The translations under genes were made by a program, and so were the position numbers. A DNA stretch of 64,000 bases from Ignelater luminosus (taxonomy: Eukaryota > Arthropoda > Insecta > Coleoptera > Elateridae). Positions 60,001 to 64,000 of the stretch are shown in pieces (within the stretch, counting starts at the first letter, position 1; each line of letters starts with the position of its first letter). The notes below the pieces were generated by a model that made no database searches, was not told the DNA's origin, and saw only the letters and a list, made by a program, of their open reading frames with translations. The DNA is taken from assembly GCA_011009095.1 (NCBI GenBank), contig VTPC01091010.1:116457-180456 (forward strand), written 5' to 3'.

Positions 60001-63000
60001 TTATCTAAATAATTATATCAACTCATCAACGACTTTGCATTAAGCGGTCTGATAAAATGTTTTATCAAAGTATAAAAATTAAATTTTCAATACTTTTTAA
60101 TAAAACAAAGTAAGGAATTTACGTGTGCTGCATATTTTTTAATGTTCAAACATTTTTCTTCAAATTCCTGTCGTTGTTCATCTTTTTCTTTAGTTACTTG
60201 TTTTATTATTTTAATCCTTGGGCAAATCTCGGTTGAGTATTTCTTCTTCATTAATTTTGGATGTACATATGGTTCAAGATTGTTTTTTCATAAAGAATTT
60301 CATGACCTCCAAACCAAAATTAACCGAAAATCAAAATAGCATATTCAGAATGACCAAATCGAATGTAACTCTATTGTAAGTATACACTGGTCGAGTCAGT
60401 ATCTAATGTGAAATAGTGCCAGAAGCTTAAATGGAAACAAATTTGTTTGTGAAAAGTCATCCTGGTAAAACTTGCCCAAATATGCTGATTAAGTCTATGG
60501 TGGGAAGTCATATGCATATAAGTATCAAGTGGATTTAGAATTTTTGAAATTTTGGCGTTGCTTGGACGTATCTCTATGTATTTTTCCTGCAAGATTATCA
60601 AATGTATTTGAATTTCTTCAATTCAACTTTCTCAATTTACGTTATTCAACATAGAGTGTAATGATAGCCCTTGATTAAAACTATCTGTGTTTTGTTGCGG
60701 TTGTTTTTGGCATTTTTTGTGTCGCGCAGTAAATCAGATGTAAAACAGTACGAACGTACAGGGTGTCTTAACATTAGAATGTGGAAAACCATAAGATTAG
60801 AACAGAATTGCTGAATTTAGTGCGTATTTATAGTTTTCAAAGTTTGCAAAGCAAAAAGTTTTGGTACCCTCGCTGGATCAAGAGCTAGGAGACAAAATGG
60901 TCGTTAAAGCCAACTGGCTGTTGGTGTCTATTGTAGTCGGCAGAAATTTTAGTAAATTTCTAAGGAGAAGGTGTTAGTTTTGATATTAAAGACACAAAGG
61001 CGTTCTCGGCAGGATTTTAATGTGGCGCTCCGTTGACTTATTACAAGGAGAAAAGCGATTTTTAGACGGGTAAAAAATCTTGGAAGAAACAGATTTGTTG
61101 ATGTTAGAGAATCACTTCAGCGAAGTTCAGACACGCGATCGAAGTTGTTTACACCAAGACTTATATTTATCATACATTTAAAATGCAGCTTGTCCAGAAA
61201 CTGAAACGATATTGATCTAAAGCTTCTCGTCTAAATTTCCGCAGGTAATCTTTACAAGTATTAAATAGGAAGTAGCGATGCGGACTTATTATGTTTCTGA
61301 CAAGATCGATGATGTGAAGTGTCCACTTTTGCCATAATTGGACCCTAATACATTGTTTCTAAAGTTGTTTGAATTACCTCGTTTGTAACTCTTTTAGTAA
61401 CTGTAACGATTTATATTAGAAATTAAAAAAAAATTAAAATAAATTTTAAAGTACAACCTTCAAGCTGCAGGACATCTATTATAAAGTTTTTTAAACTTCA
61501 CAAATAGATGGCGATATTTGACTGCATTTTCAACCTATTTGAAGAGTTTTTGATTGAAGTGGACATAATAAGTATCATTTACAGTTAGATGATATTACCC
61601 AAATATAGATTATCAAAGAAGTTAATTTTGAATTTTTGACAATTTTTGTCTTTGACCAAAAATGTTTTTATTTCCACAAATAAAAACAAATTTGGTTTTT
61701 ATTATTCGGAAATATGGTTTTAAAGAATAATAAAAATACCCAACTTTCCGGTTCGCATTTAAATTAATTCTTGGTATTTCCTAACCCTGTTGATAAAGGT
61801 TAACGCTGCTTCTTATGTTTTAGTATAATTTGTTTAATGTATCTAGAAAGTTTGGAATTAATAAAATGTAGATAGTGAAATGTATGGTTAAAGAAGACTT
61901 GAGCAAAATTAAAGCTTGACTATCAATAAAGCGTTTTGTTGGTATGTATATACAACCTTGACGTTAATTATTATTTAAACATGTTAACCTTTTATCTGTA
62001 TAAAAACCTTTCTCTAGAGAGAAAATGGAAATTTCTTGATGTGATTGCCCTTTGTAAATTAGTGGTAATTATTGAAACATGCCTTTAGAGATTTTTATTA
62101 ATAATAGAAAAATATTGGGTTTAATTTACCTAGAGCTATAGTAATTATAGTGATGTTTACGTATTGTACGCCAGTTTAAAATTGTTAATACTGGAATCAT
62201 TTTAGTGACCATAACCTCTAATGCTTTAATTTTTAATTACCTAATAAAAATGATTATAGAACATAAACCAATAAAGGAACAATAAATTTGAAATAAAAAT
62301 AAAAAAATAATATGAACCTAAAAAGAAACAATCAAAATTTTAAAAGCGTTTTCGTTACCTGAGTGAGATTTTTGTGGTATGATAAAAATGTTTATGCGTG
62401 ATGCGTTTTGTCTTTTATTGCTTTATTTACATGTTGTTTCTATCTCATTTCCTGAAGTAGTAAAAACGTGGACATGTTCTGTTAACTAAAATTTCTCAAC
62501 AACCCGGTTTAACTTAAAACCAACTTCGCGGTTTTTTAGTGCATTCATTCGGTTTAGATAAAACTTTATTTTTTGAGATTTCTTAGAAATTCGCAAATCA
62601 ATCTTGATATTTACGGAAAATTTATTGACATATTCGTATTTTTTTATTTCCGGTTATTATTAGGAAGGAAAGAGATTCTTTTTATTGTCGACTATAAAAT
62701 TTAATAATCTTCTATGATACATAATAAAATAAAAATATGTACTATACACACAAGGGGGGGAGACATATGGAAAAGGCATTGTACCTTTGGTAGTGAGGAT
62801 AAGATTCCTTTGAATTCAATTCGTGTAGCTGTTGATTGTATTCTTCTGAATGACAATAAGGCACACAATACGTTTGTCATGCCGTTAAATCACAATTTCC
62901 ATACGCTGCCGCTGACCCGCTGTGGGAAATACTTCGATAAAAACCCATATGGTTTAACAACTTCATTATAGGTTAAAAGCTATTTTGATTTCTGTATACT

Positions 63001-63950
63001 TAAATAATAATATTGTTGTATCATAAATTCAAGATTATAGTTATTGTCGCCTGTTAATGGATGTTAAAATTTGAATAATCGCTACTGGAATCTTTTTAAG
63101 TACCAGTTCCATTATTAAAACCGTTATAAGTGTGTTTCTGATAGACTTCCTTAAACTTTTTTCTTTCTTCTAATTACCTCGAAACTTTTCTCAATTATAA
63201 AAGCTGAAAAAGAAGAAAAGTTCCATTGAATTACAAGAAATATGCAGTACATGATATTTTAACATAACCTTGAAAGAACAAACCACAAGACTGATAGAGT
63301 TGTGATGCCACTAACTGATAATTTATTCATCGTCTACAGTAATACCAGGAGTGTTTAAAAAGTTCCTGTGTATAAAACTCATCATGTTTGCCTTGCTTAG
63401 TTGTTTCTTTGCACTAACGGATAATTGTCTAGAGACTAAATGTAACCACAACTTGTTGATCTTGATTTGTTTTTTGTTTCTATAAAAAAATTTACAATTC
63501 TTAGTAATAATTGAAAGGAAAAAGTTAAAAATTTAGAAACTAGTAATAATAATACAACTATTAACATTCACAGTACAGTTTTATTTTAGTTTTTGTCAAG
63601 ATATTTAATTTTTTTATTAGACTGATTGTCTATTGTAATTTTATCATCGAAATATTAGAATTTTTGTTGTTCAGTTTTGCGTATCTTCATGGCGTCTCAT
63701 TAAACAAATAACAAAGAGAAAATTAGACTTTCTTCCGTTTTTTGCGCCTTAACGTTTTCTGCTAAACTTTTCATTTTGTACACTATTTTGCTCATAACTG
63801 TTTGAAAACAAAAATCAAAATTGATTTTTGGTTAAATTTTGTCAAATTAAGTTTCCACAACAGCAACGGAGAATCTACTTAACAAGATCTTTCCAAACCT
63901 GTTTTTCTTTTGTCAAGGGGGTAACCACTAGTGGAAATAGTTGTACATCT
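51039..63950 (+). other. Probable long first intron, no exon recognised
   Basis: Nearly 13 kb of AT-rich DNA after the donor at 51039. I found no coding exon. A long frame at 58251-58721 is an artefact of a T/C-rich tract. A 62714-62971 frame is somewhat GC-richer but has no motif. Single CAGGGTGT-type motifs lie at 59729 and 60750, and AT-rich simple repeats near 57930. Confidence 0.45.
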
Positions 63951-64000
63951 CCTTGGATATGCGTGGATATACGTGGATATATTGGAAATATGTGGATATA
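63951..64000. repeat. 10-bp tandem repeat at window edge
   Basis: Units of the type NNGTGGATAT: CCTTGGATAT, GCGTGGATAT, ACGTGGATAT, a diverged unit, then GTGGATATA. The array continues beyond the window, so its size is unknown. Confidence 0.75.

Noticed and set aside
1..64000. tRNA, rRNA, CRISPR or bacterial-type operon signals
   Set aside because: I looked for T-loop-like motifs, clustered repeats with spacers and ribosome-binding sites and found none that hold up; the sequence is eukaryotic.

Overview
The window looks like a stretch of an insect nuclear genome, with a beetle-like feel that I cannot prove. It is strongly AT-rich and gene-poor, has spliceosomal introns, and is packed with insect-type transposons: two mariners, a pogo-like element, a Tc1-like remnant, a non-LTR retrotransposon, a Ty3/Gypsy element and several small inverted-repeat elements. 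I saw no bacterial operon structure, CRISPR array, rRNA or tRNA.

Layout. (1) 1-928 is the last intron boundary and last coding exon of the Osa/ARID1 (BAF250) homologue on the + strand, followed by its 3'UTR with a polyadenylation signal at 1340. (2) 1.4-11.2 kb is intergenic or old repeat DNA with a few unassigned ORFs. (3) 11.2-12.9 kb is a decayed pogo-type DNA transposon. (4) 13.83-14.43 kb holds two short exons with good splice sites, possibly the 5' end of an unidentified gene. (5) 14.4-23.5 kb is AT-rich DNA with a probable small inverted-repeat element and a GC-richer block of unknown repeat. (6) 23.57-24.81 kb is a mariner with perfect terminal repeats but a damaged transposase. 26.04-27.34 kb is a second mariner that looks fully intact. 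(7) 32.04-33.04 kb is a non-LTR retrotransposon 3' remnant. (8) 35.83-39.62 kb is an internally deleted Ty3/Gypsy element: an LTR promoter with heat-shock-element arrays, a reverse transcriptase with a lost catalytic Asp, an integrase with an in-frame stop, and a TARG1/OARD1-like macro domain after the integrase. (9) 47.13-49.44 kb is bounded by perfect 15-bp inverted repeats and contains a Tc1-like transposase remnant. (10) 49.83-50.05 kb is an isolated GC/CpG-rich island, followed by a GC-rich first coding exon at 50,884-51,038 (+) of an unidentified Pro/His-rich protein. (11) 51.04-64 kb is probably the very long first intron of that gene, ending in a 10-bp tandem repeat that runs off the edge.

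The only host gene I recognise with confidence is osa, a subunit of the SWI/SNF (BAP/BAF) chromatin remodeller. Most other coding capacity belongs to transposons. The most unusual content is the Gypsy copy: a likely ADP-ribosyl hydrolase (macro) domain appears to have been part of its Pol polyprotein, and its LTR looks like a heat-shock promoter.
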